Below are positions 45,108-56,606 of a DNA stretch of 64,000 bases, one piece after another. The number at the start of each line of letters is the position of its first letter. Position 1 is the stretch's first letter. The stretch is from Endomychus coccineus. Lineage: Eukaryota > Arthropoda > Insecta > Coleoptera > Endomychidae. The translations under genes were made by a program, and so were the position numbers. The notes under the pieces were generated by a model. It did no database searches and was not told where the DNA came from. It worked only from the letters and a program-made list of their open reading frames with translations. The stretch covers positions 27,578,912-27,642,911 of the forward strand of contig OY294067.1 of assembly GCA_958510875.1 (NCBI GenBank), read 5' to 3'.

Positions 45108-46517
45108 GGCGCATTCCAGGTCATATTCGCACTTCATCCCAAGTGAGGTCTTATAATTGCGCTGAAATTTCACAGGTAGTTTCTGCCTCAGGAAATATTA
45201 CCTTTCCCAAAATTTCATATACTTCAATAATGCGCCGCCTAGAATATTTTAATTGATTAATTTTATTGATTGAAAATGAAAAAACGGCATTTCGTTTGTA
45301 GAAACGCTTTACTGAGGCAAAAAAATATTCCAAACCATGGATTTGATGGGAAATTTTCCAAGGATTCCAACGAAAATTGAAAGAATTGGGCTATCGTTTC
45401 GCGCATGCGCGCAAACTCGAATAACTTCAAAGTGGTGTATGAATTGTCATGCATAAATTATGAAACTAAACCGCTAGTCAATTATCTGTATTTCAAACAT
45501 TTCTAAGCCATTTCTTTCAAGTTCATGCTGATGGGTGAATATTAATCTCTAATCTGATCCCAGATTCGGATTCCTCGGAAAATTTTCGATCGATTATGTA
45601 CTTTCTAAATATATTTTAAGTCGATTCAATCGATATTTATTGCGAGCATGTTTTTTTCAATATTCAAATTCGATTGAAAGCGCACTGTACATTTCTTGAT
45701 AAAAATTCAATTAATAATTTTTATTATTATAGCTCATTTATTTAATTATTATTTGATAATAATTTTTATAATACAACTCATTTTATTTAATTATTATTAT
45801 TTTTTTAATATTATTATTTTTCTTTAAAAAAATTATAAATTTAGTATTAAAACTCATTTTATTTGATTATTTTTTTAGAAGAAATTAAATTTTCATCAAG
45901 AAATGTACACTGCGCTTTCAAACAAATTTGAATATTGAAAAAAACGTGTTCGCAATATCAATTGAATCGACTCAAAACATTTTTAGAAAGTACATAACCA
46001 ATTGAAAAATTTCCAAGGAATATTCACACCTAGGCCTAGGAATTTTTGAAAATACAGATAATTGACTCTAGCGGTTTTGTTTCATAATTTATGCATGACC
46101 ATTCATACACCACTTTAAAGTATTCACTTTTAGCTCCCTTCACACAAAATTTCAGCCCGAACGGAGTAGCAACCCCGGAGATATGAATTATTGAAGAAAA
46201 AAAATCAGTTTTTTTTAGTTTGCGCGCATGTGCAAAACGATAGCCCAATTCTGAAGGCGGCGTTGGATTCCTTGGAAAATTTCCCATCAAATCCATGATT
46301 TGGAATATTTTTTTGCCTCAGTACAGCCTTTCTACAAAAGAAATGCCGTTTTTTCATTTTCAATCAATAAAATTCCAAAAAAAATGAAAAATATTCTAGG
46401 CGGCGCATTATTGCAGTATATGGCTTGAAAATTTGGGAAACCTTATTTCCTGCAAAATTTCAGCGTTATCCAAAGACCTCACCTGGGATGAAGTGCGAAT
46501 ATAACCTGGAATGCGCC
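45108..46517. repeat. Giant foldback, about 1.41 kb
   Basis: The ends are ggcgcattccagg (45108-45120) and its inverse at 46505-46517. Matching inner blocks include tttgatgggaaattttccaagga, gcgcaaactcgaa versus the inverse of ttagtttgcgcgcatg, and ttcttgataaaaatt versus tttcatcaagaaatgtac. The centre near 45810 is AT-rich (ttattattat). No coding. Confidence 0.8.
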
Positions 46518-48137
46518 TTGTAGAAGTTTAGAAAAAAATTATGGCATAGTGTAATTTGTATATTCTATTCTACTTATTCACAGTACATGACAAATTTATA
46601 TGCAGTGAACGCCGAAAAAGCTAAGCAATTTAGACCATATTATTTAATTATTGAAATTTTTGCAGCTAAAATTATTCACAGCAGATGAGATTCTTTTGTT
46701 GTGACGGTATAATTCACATTATTCTACTGTAAATCTCCAATAATGGACGGAAATTATGGAATTTTCAAAATGTACTTGAAATCCATCAACTAAACAGAGG
46801 GAGGAAAATCTAGAACTTGCAGGAAAAGGTGAGTTCATAATAATATTTACCTTCCAATCCATGTCATCCAACAATAATCCATATTTTACCATATTATACA
46901 ACAAGAATGAGAAAAATAATACAAGCTTCAGTTTAAAAAGGACATAATCCCCAAAACTTAACCAGTATTTGCGATGTGATGTTTGTACATTTCTTCGAGA
47001 ACTAAATAAGTTTATATGAATATTTCAGATAAACAAAACATAGACTAGTAATACTATAACCCTACATCTGTATCAAATAACACATAAATTTGAAAATAAA
47101 AACAAAAATTATAAGCTTAACAAAACAATTAAGAAAATTTTCATTTATCAGTTTTCAAAATGGAGGATAAAAAACTGATAATGCTATTTTCAATAAATTT
47201 CATAAGAATGAAGACACCAAAGATTTTTTTTCATTTGAATAATTTATATATTTTCAAATTTACATGTTTTGCATCCCTCAAAACATACCTTACTTTAAAC
47301 TCATACATGGTATCCGATTTAGTTCATCTGAAATTTGTTTTAATGTTGAACTTCAATTCTTGTTCATTAAAAAAATAATTACTGAATAAATGATTAGATT
47401 TTGAATGATTTTAGAGTTTGAGAAAATTTGTCATTCAAATATAAAATGAATTAAACTTATTTTTAGTAATAACTATTTCTTACATTTTCTTATCACTTAA
47501 TGCTTGTTTCAGTTCATTTTGTCATTTTGATATCATTTGTATTTATTGGTGATAGAGACGTCTAAGGGCACTACTAATCCAAATTGAAACACGTTTTAGA
47601 AACACCGACGCAAACCACATTTCTCCATTTGAGTATTTATAACGAAGTTTTACGAAGAAATATGTCTTCCATAGGAATGATTAATTTGCCAAAGTTCTAA
47701 TTTTCATTGATAATAAATATGTGCACACAAATTTTTCCTTCATGATGTTTTTTTCACCAAAGCCCGAATTTTTCTCTAATATATTATTATGGATTATCAT
47801 TCTACATTTCTATCAATATGTTGTAATATGAGGAAAATTATTTAATTCGGGGAAAAATCTCTTATCTAGAATAATTGAAGCACAGAGAAGAGAAGAATGA
47901 TTTGACTCAACTTTTTAAACTGTTAACGAGTTTTTACCTAATAGAGAAAAGCATTTCTTGTCAGATTAGTTGTTATGTATTGTGTAATCTTAATTTTTGT
48001 TTAAAATCATTAGTCTAGGTTTGTAAGATATTCTTACATGGATGATATGTTTGATAAAAGTCACTGTAGGTATAATATCATACTATATAACATAATTTAA
48101 CTGATTTCTTCCACTCTAAAATGAGAAAATGAATAAC
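46518..48137. other. Unassigned AT-rich sequence
   Basis: No credible frame or recognised repeat. Confidence 0.45.
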
Positions 48138-49270
48138 AACTTATTTCACCAAGCAAACTATACCAAAGTGTAGGTTTTGGTATCCAAAAACATATGTCAC
48201 CAGTCTGGAAGTCAACTGGTGGTGAGAAAATTGTTAAATATACATGATTTTTCAGGTTTTTTGGCGAAAAATTGCATATAACAACTGAAACGGTGCATTT
48301 TAGCGGAAAAGTTTCAAACAAAAATTCAGCAATATTTAAATTTCAAAATGTTCCTTCGTGTTTGCCACAGGAGGGGGGAAAATCATGTATATATATATAT
48401 ATATATATATTTTTAATTAACACGCTTATTATATAGAAAATATGTTACTACACGTGAAAATATCGTTGGTTCAATGTGGTAGAGCATACATATGAATGTA
48501 TAAAGTGAAAATCAACAGAAATTTTCACCTGTTTCCATATATTTCCATGCAATACGATTTTCCTTCTTTTTTGACGAAATTTCTCTATATTTCAAAACTG
48601 TTCATTTTATCAGCGTCTAATTTTCAATTTTCCGAAGATTTTCCACATAGATAGGAAAAGCCATATAATTCATTGTGAATAAATTAAAAACTTCGTATTT
48701 TATATGGAAATATCAGTTAATCATCAATAATTGTCATGAAAAAAAATAAATATTGAGTGGAAAATTGGAAACTGATATGATAATTTTATGGAAAATAGGA
48801 TGCTGAACAACTTCTATTTACAACATTTTTTGATATAATAAACAGTTTTGAAATATACAGAAATTGTGACAAAAAAAGAAGAAAAATCATATATAACTGC
48901 ATGAATTACGAAAATATGTGAAAATAGGGGATATTTTTGAATTTTTTTTGTTGATTATCACTTTATAGATCTATATGTATGCTCCACCACATTAAACCAA
49001 CGATATTTTTACGCCTAGTAACATATATCCTACATAATACGTAGGAAAATTTTGAAATTTTCATGCATTCTTTTAGGAAATTTGATGATTGTTATCTTTT
49101 CGCTAAAATTCACCCTTTCAAAGTTATGAGGAATTTTTCGCCGAAAAACCGGAAAAATCATATATACATTATTTAATACTTTTCCCACCAGCATTTGACT
49201 TCCGGACTGGCGACATATGTTTTCAAATACCAAAACCTACTTTGTGGTATAGTTTGCTGAAATAAGAGTT
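48138..49270. repeat. Giant foldback, about 1.13 kb
   Basis: aacttatttcaccaagcaaactatacc at the left is the inverse of ggtatagtttgctgaaataag at the right. Inner blocks also pair (atatcgttggttcaatgtgg with ccacattaaaccaacgatat). It holds an (AT)n run at 48387-48408. No coding. Confidence 0.8.
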
Positions 49271-49628
49271 CTATTATTCCAGAAAAAAACCCTATCTTGA
49301 CTAGACTACTTTCATATTTATCAATTTTCTCTCTTTAATAACCCAAAGAACCCAATTAATTCATTCCATTACCAATATCTAATACATCATTCAACAATCA
49401 CTGTGTACTCAAGATATTTCAGATTATTTGGTTCACTGCGCATTTAAAACACTAGTACTTGCTTCACAATGAAACAAAATATTCAATCTTGAATGTTCAG
49501 TGTACACATAGTTTAATAAATAGTATGTAATCGTGTCCCCAGCCGCACTAAATATTTTTTCTCTCATAAATCTGCTCATCAATAACAAGCAAATTGATGA
49601 AATACTAAAACTCACGTTTCACTAACTT

Positions 49629-51093
49629 CGGAAGTTGGAGAATAAAACTCAAATTTTACACAAACCTTTTAACATTTAATTTAAGAATGCTGACAAATTG
49701 TTTCACCACACCGTGGCATTTTCAAAGCAAGTAGTTATCAACTAAAGCAAAATCTAAAAGTATGTCCTTAAATATTAGGGATCAGAGTGTGGTACAAATT
49801 GAGGGATGGGGGTGAATAATGGTGGGAGTGTGTTTACGAAATTGTTAACAAGTGGTGAATAATATGTATCGATTTGATCATTTAATATTACATTACTATT
49901 GTTTTTTGAGTGTTTCAATATTTCTATGGATTCTAGTATATTAAGTTTGTCCTTTTTCCTGAATATGTAGAATATCAGGATTAAGGGTGAAATTGTGGTT
50001 ATGTTCTAACAGGTGATTTGCGTAATTAGAGTCTTCTTTTTTGAGCCTGTAACTTCTCAAATGTTCATTGAACCTTACGCTGAAACTGCGTCCAGTTTGT
50101 CCTATGTACAAAGCACTACAGTCATCACATCTCAGTCTGTAAACTCCAGATTTCTTTAATTTATCTTTTTTTAGATTTCGAGTTATTGATATACGAGCAT
50201 AGGTTATTTGTTGTTTTAAAGGCGACGTTTTAATTCTGTTTTCTAAGGAATTGCGATATTTTTAGTGAACGTTTACCGAAATATGTTAGACATGTGAAAT
50301 TTGATTTGGTATTATTATTAATCTGCGGATAAACTTCGTTTAAGGCTTTTTTCTTGAGTTTATTTTGGAATAAATAAAAATAAAAAAGCCTCAAACGTAA
50401 TTTATCCGCAGATTAATAATAATACCAAATCAAATTTCCCATGTCTAACATATTTAGGTAAACGTTCACAAAAAATATCTCAATTCCTTAAAAAACAGAA
50501 TAAAAACGTCGCCTTTAAAACAACAAATAACCTATGCTAGTATATTAATAACTCGAAATCTAAAAAAGATAAATTAAAGAAATCTGGAGTTACAGACTGA
50601 GATGTGATGACTGTACTGCTTTGTACATAGGACATACTGGACGGAGTTTCAGCGGTAGGTTCAACGAACATTTGAGAAGCGGACTCTAATCACGCAAATC
50701 ACCTGCTAGAACATTACCACAATTTCACCCTTAATCCCGATATTCTACATATTCAGGAAAAAGGACATAAACTTAATATACTTAGAATCCATAGAAATAT
50801 TGAAACACTCAAAAAACAATAATAATGTAATATTAAATGATCAAATCGATACATATTATTCACAACTTGTTGACAATTTTGTAAACACACTCCCACCATT
50901 ATCCACCCCCATCCCTCAATTTGTACCACACTCTGATCCCAAATATTTAAGGACATACTTTTAGATTTAGTTTTAGTTGATAACTCCTTGCTTTGAAAAT
51001 GCCACAGTGTGGTGAAACAATTTGTCAGCATTTTTACATTAAATGTTAAAAGTTTTGTGTCAAATTTGAGTTTTATTCTCCAACTTCCGAAGT
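49629..51093. mobile_element. Palindromic Penelope-like element, family C
   Basis: The arms 49629-50355 and about 50375-51093 are inverted copies (cttcggaagttggagaataaaactc at the left end, inverse at the right). Each arm carries the same GIY-YIG endonuclease segment reading outward: minus strand near 50150-50030 (DDCSALYIGQTGRSFSVRFN) and plus strand near 50605-50680 (DDCTALYIGHTGRSFSGRFN). The right arm has a break after the RSG position. No reverse transcriptase is present. The centre near 50365 is AT-rich. Confidence 0.75.
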
Positions 51094-51984
51094 ATTATGA
51101 ATTTACACTACGTAAACGCCGAAACCATAGATATAATAATTACTAAATGACATATTTAATGCAAAAAGAACTGAAGCTGTCAAGTATACAAACAAAATCT
51201 CATATTTAAACGAATGACTCCCTTCCTATGTTATATTCCATATGATTAAAATCCTAATTTTCCCTCCCAGAATAATTTGTAAATATTATATTAGAATAAA
51301 CTTCAAATGTAAATAATTAATCGATATTACCTAAATAATTACATTCTTAACAACTTATTATATAAATTAATGGACAGAAATATCAAACATTAGTATTGAA
51401 CAGAAGTTCAACAATTCATTCATCAACTTTTACCCATCATCAAATTTTGCTACATTGGCCAATATTGATAAAACCAAAACCGCCAAACGCTCAAGAATCA
51501 GACAATAAAACAGTAAAAACTCACCATCATTGAAAAGTTGTGAAATCCAACATACACTTTTAGGCCAGTCTGTATTATAGTTGTTAATCTGAACGTTCAC
51601 CTGCCACTTTGAGATATATAACCATATTAACATTTTAACAATTACAGAATTCAATTTATAAAAAATATCCAATTTATGGCTAAAATTAATTTCAGTATCT
51701 CAAGACGTCATAATGACAAGACCTTAAGAAACATATAAGTAAACATATAAAAAATTGACAACACAACTGATAACAAAAGAATTACATCAACAAACTTGTT
51801 ACATACAGTCCACAAAATCTAAAACAATGTAAATAAATAAATAAAATTATTAAAGCGCATGTTGCAGGAGAATTATTTGATAAGTAAAACTTCTACCCAC
51901 AACTCAATCTTGCCAATGAGAGAGCAGAGTAGAGCCCAACAGAGAGCATTGATGAGGAAATGTGATCCACCTTTGCCTGTTCCA
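51094..51984. other. Region downstream of the raw-like stop codon
   Basis: It probably includes the raw-like 3' UTR (minus strand), followed by AT-rich sequence with no gene seen. Confidence 0.4.
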
Positions 51985-52134
51985 TCAAGTGTCCATCTCG
52001 GGCTCGTTTTGTTTGCCGATCGAACATAAAATAGCTTCGATGATGTTTTCAAACACTGGAACCTGCTTCCTCTTGGCCAAGTCAGTCAGGTACACTCTAC
52101 CTCTATTATAGTCTTTTATAGCCTGTTTCGATAA
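51985..52134 (-). CDS. raw: raw-like gene, terminal coding exon
   Basis: The acceptor is ttcttgcag (complement of 52135-52143). 49 codons from LSKQAIKDYNRGR to KQNEPEMDT, then TGA. Found by phase and motif; it is short. Confidence 0.85.
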   Translation of the reverse strand, partial: LSKQAIKDYNRGRVYLTDLAKRKQVPVFENIIEAILCSIGKQNEPEMDT

Positions 52135-55100
52135 CTGCAAGAAATATCTCATATAGTCAAAAGTTCCATATTATATGAAATAAATGAATTTTACTTGTTG
52201 GCAGATAACAATGGTAAGGTATCTCTAGCCTATATCGATCAGTAACATTACAAACTGAGAGCTCCGGACTGCTGTTTCGCTCTCTTGAGATCGTCAACGA
52301 AACGAGAAAACTTGCAATGTTTCTTATTTCGCTGACGAACGAGCTAATCGGAACTATTAGTTTGTAGTGTTATTTAGACTTAAAAATTTACTTGTTTTTA
52401 CGATAAAATGAGAATTCTTCTCACTAAATGGATTTTAGAGGTCGAAAAATTGAAAAAACGACAAAAAACTGATATTACTGTACAAAAATCTGCCGTCAGG
52501 TCGCTGACAAGTCTTTTTTTGGGACATGACCCCGCAATCGGATTCAGAGGGAAATTTTACGATAAGAAAACAGTTCCCCAACGTCATCCAAGAGTTTTTA
52601 CACTCCAGTATACCATTAAGTTTGTTTCTTAAAACTTTAAATCGACTAAAATCGTGATCAAAATTACTGATTTTGATGTAAAATTTCCCAAGCATTCTGA
52701 TTCTGACAGAGCCACAAAATTACTAAATTACACTAATTTATATTCGGTTTCATTGTTTTGCCTCCTATGTTTTGCGCTTTGTCGAGTTTTGTGGCTCTGG
52801 GTCATCATGTGGGATTGAAAAATTGTCAGAATCAGAATGCTTGGGAAATTTTACATCAAAATCAGTCATTTTGATTACGATTATAGTCGATTTAAAGTTC
52901 TAAGAAACAAACTTCAAAAATTACAAAAAAACTAAGTCTTTAGATTTGCAGCTACGAAAAAGCTTTTTTCAAACTGCTTTTCCAAAGCACCGAAATATTA
53001 AAAAAAAATAATGTTATAGCATGTTTTCGATCGAAAATTGTCCAAGGAATCCAAAAATCCTACTTACGATTCTAAATTCTGCAACTTTGAGATCGAAAAA
53101 GGTTAAACACTGGAAGAAAATTACGTTTACCTTGTTTTTTGGCGTAAAATTAATGGTATACTGGAGTGTAAAAACTGTTGGATGACGTTCGGGAACTGTT
53201 TTCTTAGAGTAAAATTTCCCGCTGAATCCAATTCCGAGGTTATATGTCCCAGAAAAAGACTTGTCAGCGACCTGACGGCAGATTTTTATACAGTAATATC
53301 GGTTTTTGCCGTTTTTTTTAGTTTTTTCGATTTTTCGACCTCTAAAATCCATTTAGTCAGAAGAATTCTTATTGTATCGTAAAGCTGAGGTAGAAACACG
53401 CAGATTTCGCAGAAAAAAAATATTTTTAAGTGGCTGCTCACACCGATATGACGCCGTAAAAAAAAGAAATTTTGCCGAAAATCAGTCAGTGGATAGAAAA
53501 TGATGCGTTATGGAAGGAAACTGACACCATTTTCGGATTCAGCCGTCAATTTTCGATCGGGAATGACTTCTTGTACGTTTATTTACTATAAAATGTCGAT
53601 TTCTGGGATCAAAAACAGTTTTTTGGCATTTTCGTTGAAAAACAATCCAAAAAATTTATAAAAGTCATGAAAAACTATTTAAAGGGTATTTTAATCTCTA
53701 AATGCCGATAAACGAGTTCAAATACAATGTAGAAACGCAAAAAAATTGCCCCGGCAAATTCCGCAGAACCCTCAGCCCCCCTTGGCCGTCTCCTTTAATA
53801 TAGAATTGCCCATATTATATAAATCAAATTATAAATACTTTTATATATTGAATGTAAGCAAATCTTAAAAAAAAAATGTTATTAAAAATTGACAATTTAC
53901 AATATTATTAATTCAAAAATAATATTTTGGTCAAAATTTGAAATAAAAATATTTTTACAACTGTTTTAACAAATTTTTATCACAGCCATGCTTTATACCG
54001 GGGTATCAAAAATTATCTTGGTCAAGGGTGGTTGTGGAATCTAAAACGTGTCTTACTTTACGTTTGAAATAATTATGTCACTGTCACACTGACATCATCA
54101 ATAACCTACAAATTGCATACCTATTTATTTCAGTTGTAAAACAATAATGAACTACAAATTATGAAATAACGGTTTTAGTAACAAGAAAAACTAAATTACA
54201 GTAATTGTTGGAAGTGTCCCCGTTTTGTTCGATGCACAAATTGACGCGCATCCTCATGCTGTGAAAACCTTTTTGCAGCATTTCTGGCGTTATGGTTGCA
54301 CATTGCTGAACTATTCTTTGTTGAAGTTCTTATTATTTACCGGAGTTGCGAAAATCTTGTTTTTCAAGTAATGAAATATAAAATAGTCCATAATTGTCAA
54401 ACAAGGTGATCTCGGAGGAAACTCAACTTCTGTATGCAAACTTATCAGCCGGTCATCAAAAAACTCGCGGAGAAAAGCAATATTTTCTCGTGTAGTATGT
54501 GCTGTTGCACCGTCATGCTGGAAGTAGCCGTACCGAAGTTCATCATCGTTTAACTGTTGCACAAATTCAGCCAAAAAGTTGTGTCTGTACCTTTCTGCGT
54601 TGACGGTGAAATCGAAAAAAATTGGCCCAGTTGTTCTTCTGCGAGAAACTGGCATCCAAACACCGATTTTTTGGGCATGTAGTGGCGATTCAGTAAAAAC
54701 ATGAGGGTTATCATTGCTCCACATTCGCATATTTTGAGAATTGATGTATCCCGAAAGGTGGAACCACGCTTCGTCAGAAACAAAAGTTAAGTCCAGAAGA
54801 TCGTCATTCATTAAATTATTGACAAATAAAAATGGCAGTAAGCAAGGCGTCTGGTGTGGTCTGCGGGCAGAAGAGCTTGATGTACTTGAATCTTATATGG
54901 ATGCATGTTCAAGTCTTTCTTTAAAATCTTCTGACATTTTCCATAAGAAAGTCCAATTTCCTGAGAAAGACGTTTCAAAGGTTTTGCAGGATCCTCTTCC
55001 ATACGCTGACGAACGTCATTGACAACTTCTTCTGTACGAACTCTTGGTCTACCAGCACCTTTTTTATGAGTCACACAACCAGTTTTGCGAAACACTTCAA

Positions 55101-56483
55101 CACAATTTGTAAGGCACGCATAAAAATTGTCCGGTAATAGTGCCACGTTTGGGAAGTGCTCTCGAAAATTGTCCAAACACAAACGTTGACGGTATTGCCA
55201 ATTTCCATTAACTATTGCACCCGTTTGAAAATAGGCTTCAATCATGAACATTTTGTGCTGTGTGGTAAGAGGCATGATTCAAAAACTGGATTAGAAAATT
55301 TCAGCACAATGACTTAACAGATTCTGACAAAACATATTCAAAAATGTAAAGTAAAACACACGTTTTACATTCCACAATCACCCTTGACCAAGATAATTTT
55401 TAATTTGTAGTTCATTATTGTTTAACAACTGAAATAAATAGGTATGAAATTTGTAGGTTATTGATGATGTCAGTGTGACAGTGACATAATTATTTCAAAC
55501 GTAAAGTAAGACACACTACACGTTTTAGATTCCACAACCACCCTTGACCAAGATAATTTTTGATATCCCGGTATATACCTGAGGATGAGCTGTAATAATT
55601 AACCTCGAAACCCGGTAGTACGAATATACAAAAAAATGATTGTTAGAATTAAATATTACAATATTAATATTAATTATGAACTCGCACTTGGGGGAAACCA
55701 ATTTTTAAATATCAAGAGGTTATCTTCTGAGGTATAGCCGACCTGGTAAAGAAGACGTCTGGAGAGGTACACACTGACTATAATGCGACGTTGTATAAGA
55801 CTGTTCAGTATTGACCGATAACAATGAAAGTTCAGTTAAAAATTTCCTATAACTCACTCGAGTTTTGCATTTTAAGTATGAATTCCAATGATTATCACTT
55901 TGCATCAATTAATGTACGCAAGCACATAATACAAATGGGAATTTTAACTGGTACAATTGAACATCATACTCTTCAACAACGCTAATTTTACAAAAAATTA
56001 AATTAATAAAACTCACCATTTCATTAGAAATAAAACAGTTTTCGACCGGTAAGTCTTGGACGCACAGAACCACCTTCCTATTGAGTCCGATGTAGTGGGC
56101 AGCCAAAATCATGCTGGTCAACGATCTAGTATCATTTGTGATAGCGAAAAGCAACACTTTGCTCTTGTCCATTGGTTGCTTCCATTCTAATACTTTCCCG
56201 CTCGGTACATTCACTTCTATATTCTCATTCGACGGAACGTTATCCAATATCTCGGATTTATAGTTTTCTCTGATAGCAGGATTGTAATAATTCCTTCCGT
56301 GTTTTTTCAGCAAAGGAATGGCAATAGCATACCTCCAATTGAACAACGTGGTCAACGAGCCGCCAAGATAAACGTCGTAAGTGTATGTTTCGTTTGTAAC
56401 CGAGTCAGGTGACCAATCGGTCGGTACGTTACAGCTATTGTTATTGGCAGAATTCTGACGTTGTAGGGACTTCGTGGCCCATT
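51985..56483 (-). CDS. raw: raw-like protein, last two coding exons (nucleoside 2-deoxyribosyltransferase-like domain)
   Basis: The exons on the minus strand are 56483-56017 and 52134-51985 (TGA), joined in phase 0 (FISNEM|LSKQAIKDYNRG). The first enters after one base of a codon, so earlier exons exist upstream. They encode EWATKSLQRQ, DVYLGGSL, WRYAIAIPLLKKHGRNYYNP, KVLLFAITNDTRSLTSMILA, GLNRKVVLCVQDLP and KDYNRGRVYLTDLAKRKQVP, the pattern of the deoxyribosyltransferase-like C-terminal domain of Drosophila Raw. Raw restrains JNK signalling in dorsal closure; whether the domain is catalytic is not shown here. The 3.9-kb last intron holds a foldback and a mariner-like transposon. Naming rests on recalled similarity. 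Confidence 0.75.
52399..53382. repeat. Foldback element in the raw-like last intron, about 0.98 kb
   Basis: The outer arms 52399-52623 and 53150-53382 are inverse copies (atctgccgtcaggtcgctgaca; ttttacactccagtatacca). A second inner pair, 52640-52712 and 52823-52905 (attctgattctgacagagcc inverse of ttgtcagaatcagaatgctt), has a different centre, so the right half contains extra sequence. Confidence 0.75.
53383..53997. other. raw-like intron sequence, unassigned
   Basis: AT-rich, no gene or known repeat recognised. Confidence 0.4.
53998..55571 (-). mobile_element. IS630-Tc1-mariner-type transposon, inactive
   Basis: The ends ccggggtatcaaaaattatc (53998) and its near-inverse ending 55571 are flanked by TA on both sides. 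The terminal inverted repeats run about 160-170 bp. On the right, part of the inverted repeat (the ccacaatcacccttgaccaagataattttt block at 55370-55400) is present a second time inside, showing a local duplication. The transposase is on the minus strand. Confidence 0.85.
54311..55275 (-). pseudogene. Mariner-type transposase with lost catalytic residue
   Basis: Frame 55275-54811 has a DUF4817-like N-terminal helix-turn-helix start (MPLTTQHKMFMIEAYFQTG) and a second HTH with GRPRVRTEE and LSQEIGLSYGKCQKILKK. Frame 54811-54311 has the catalytic VSDEAW and FQHDGATAH motifs, but RSPCL where the third catalytic Asp (RSPDL) is expected, 36 residues after the second. A frameshift separates the frames near 54811-54825. 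Both defects make it inactive. Confidence 0.8.
56017..56483 (-). CDS. raw: raw-like gene, penultimate coding exon
   Basis: The acceptor is aaattttag (complement of 56484-56492) and the donor is aaatg|gtgagt. It encodes WATKSLQRQNSA to VENCFISNEM. Confidence 0.85.
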
Positions 56484-56606
56484 CTAAAATTTAATCTTAC
56501 ATCAGATTCATGTAGCGTTCCTCGAACTGAGGCATTCAAACAACCAACACAAATTCAATTGCTTAAAGTTAAGTTCATAACAAAATGATTTTAGTAATAA
56601 ATTGTA

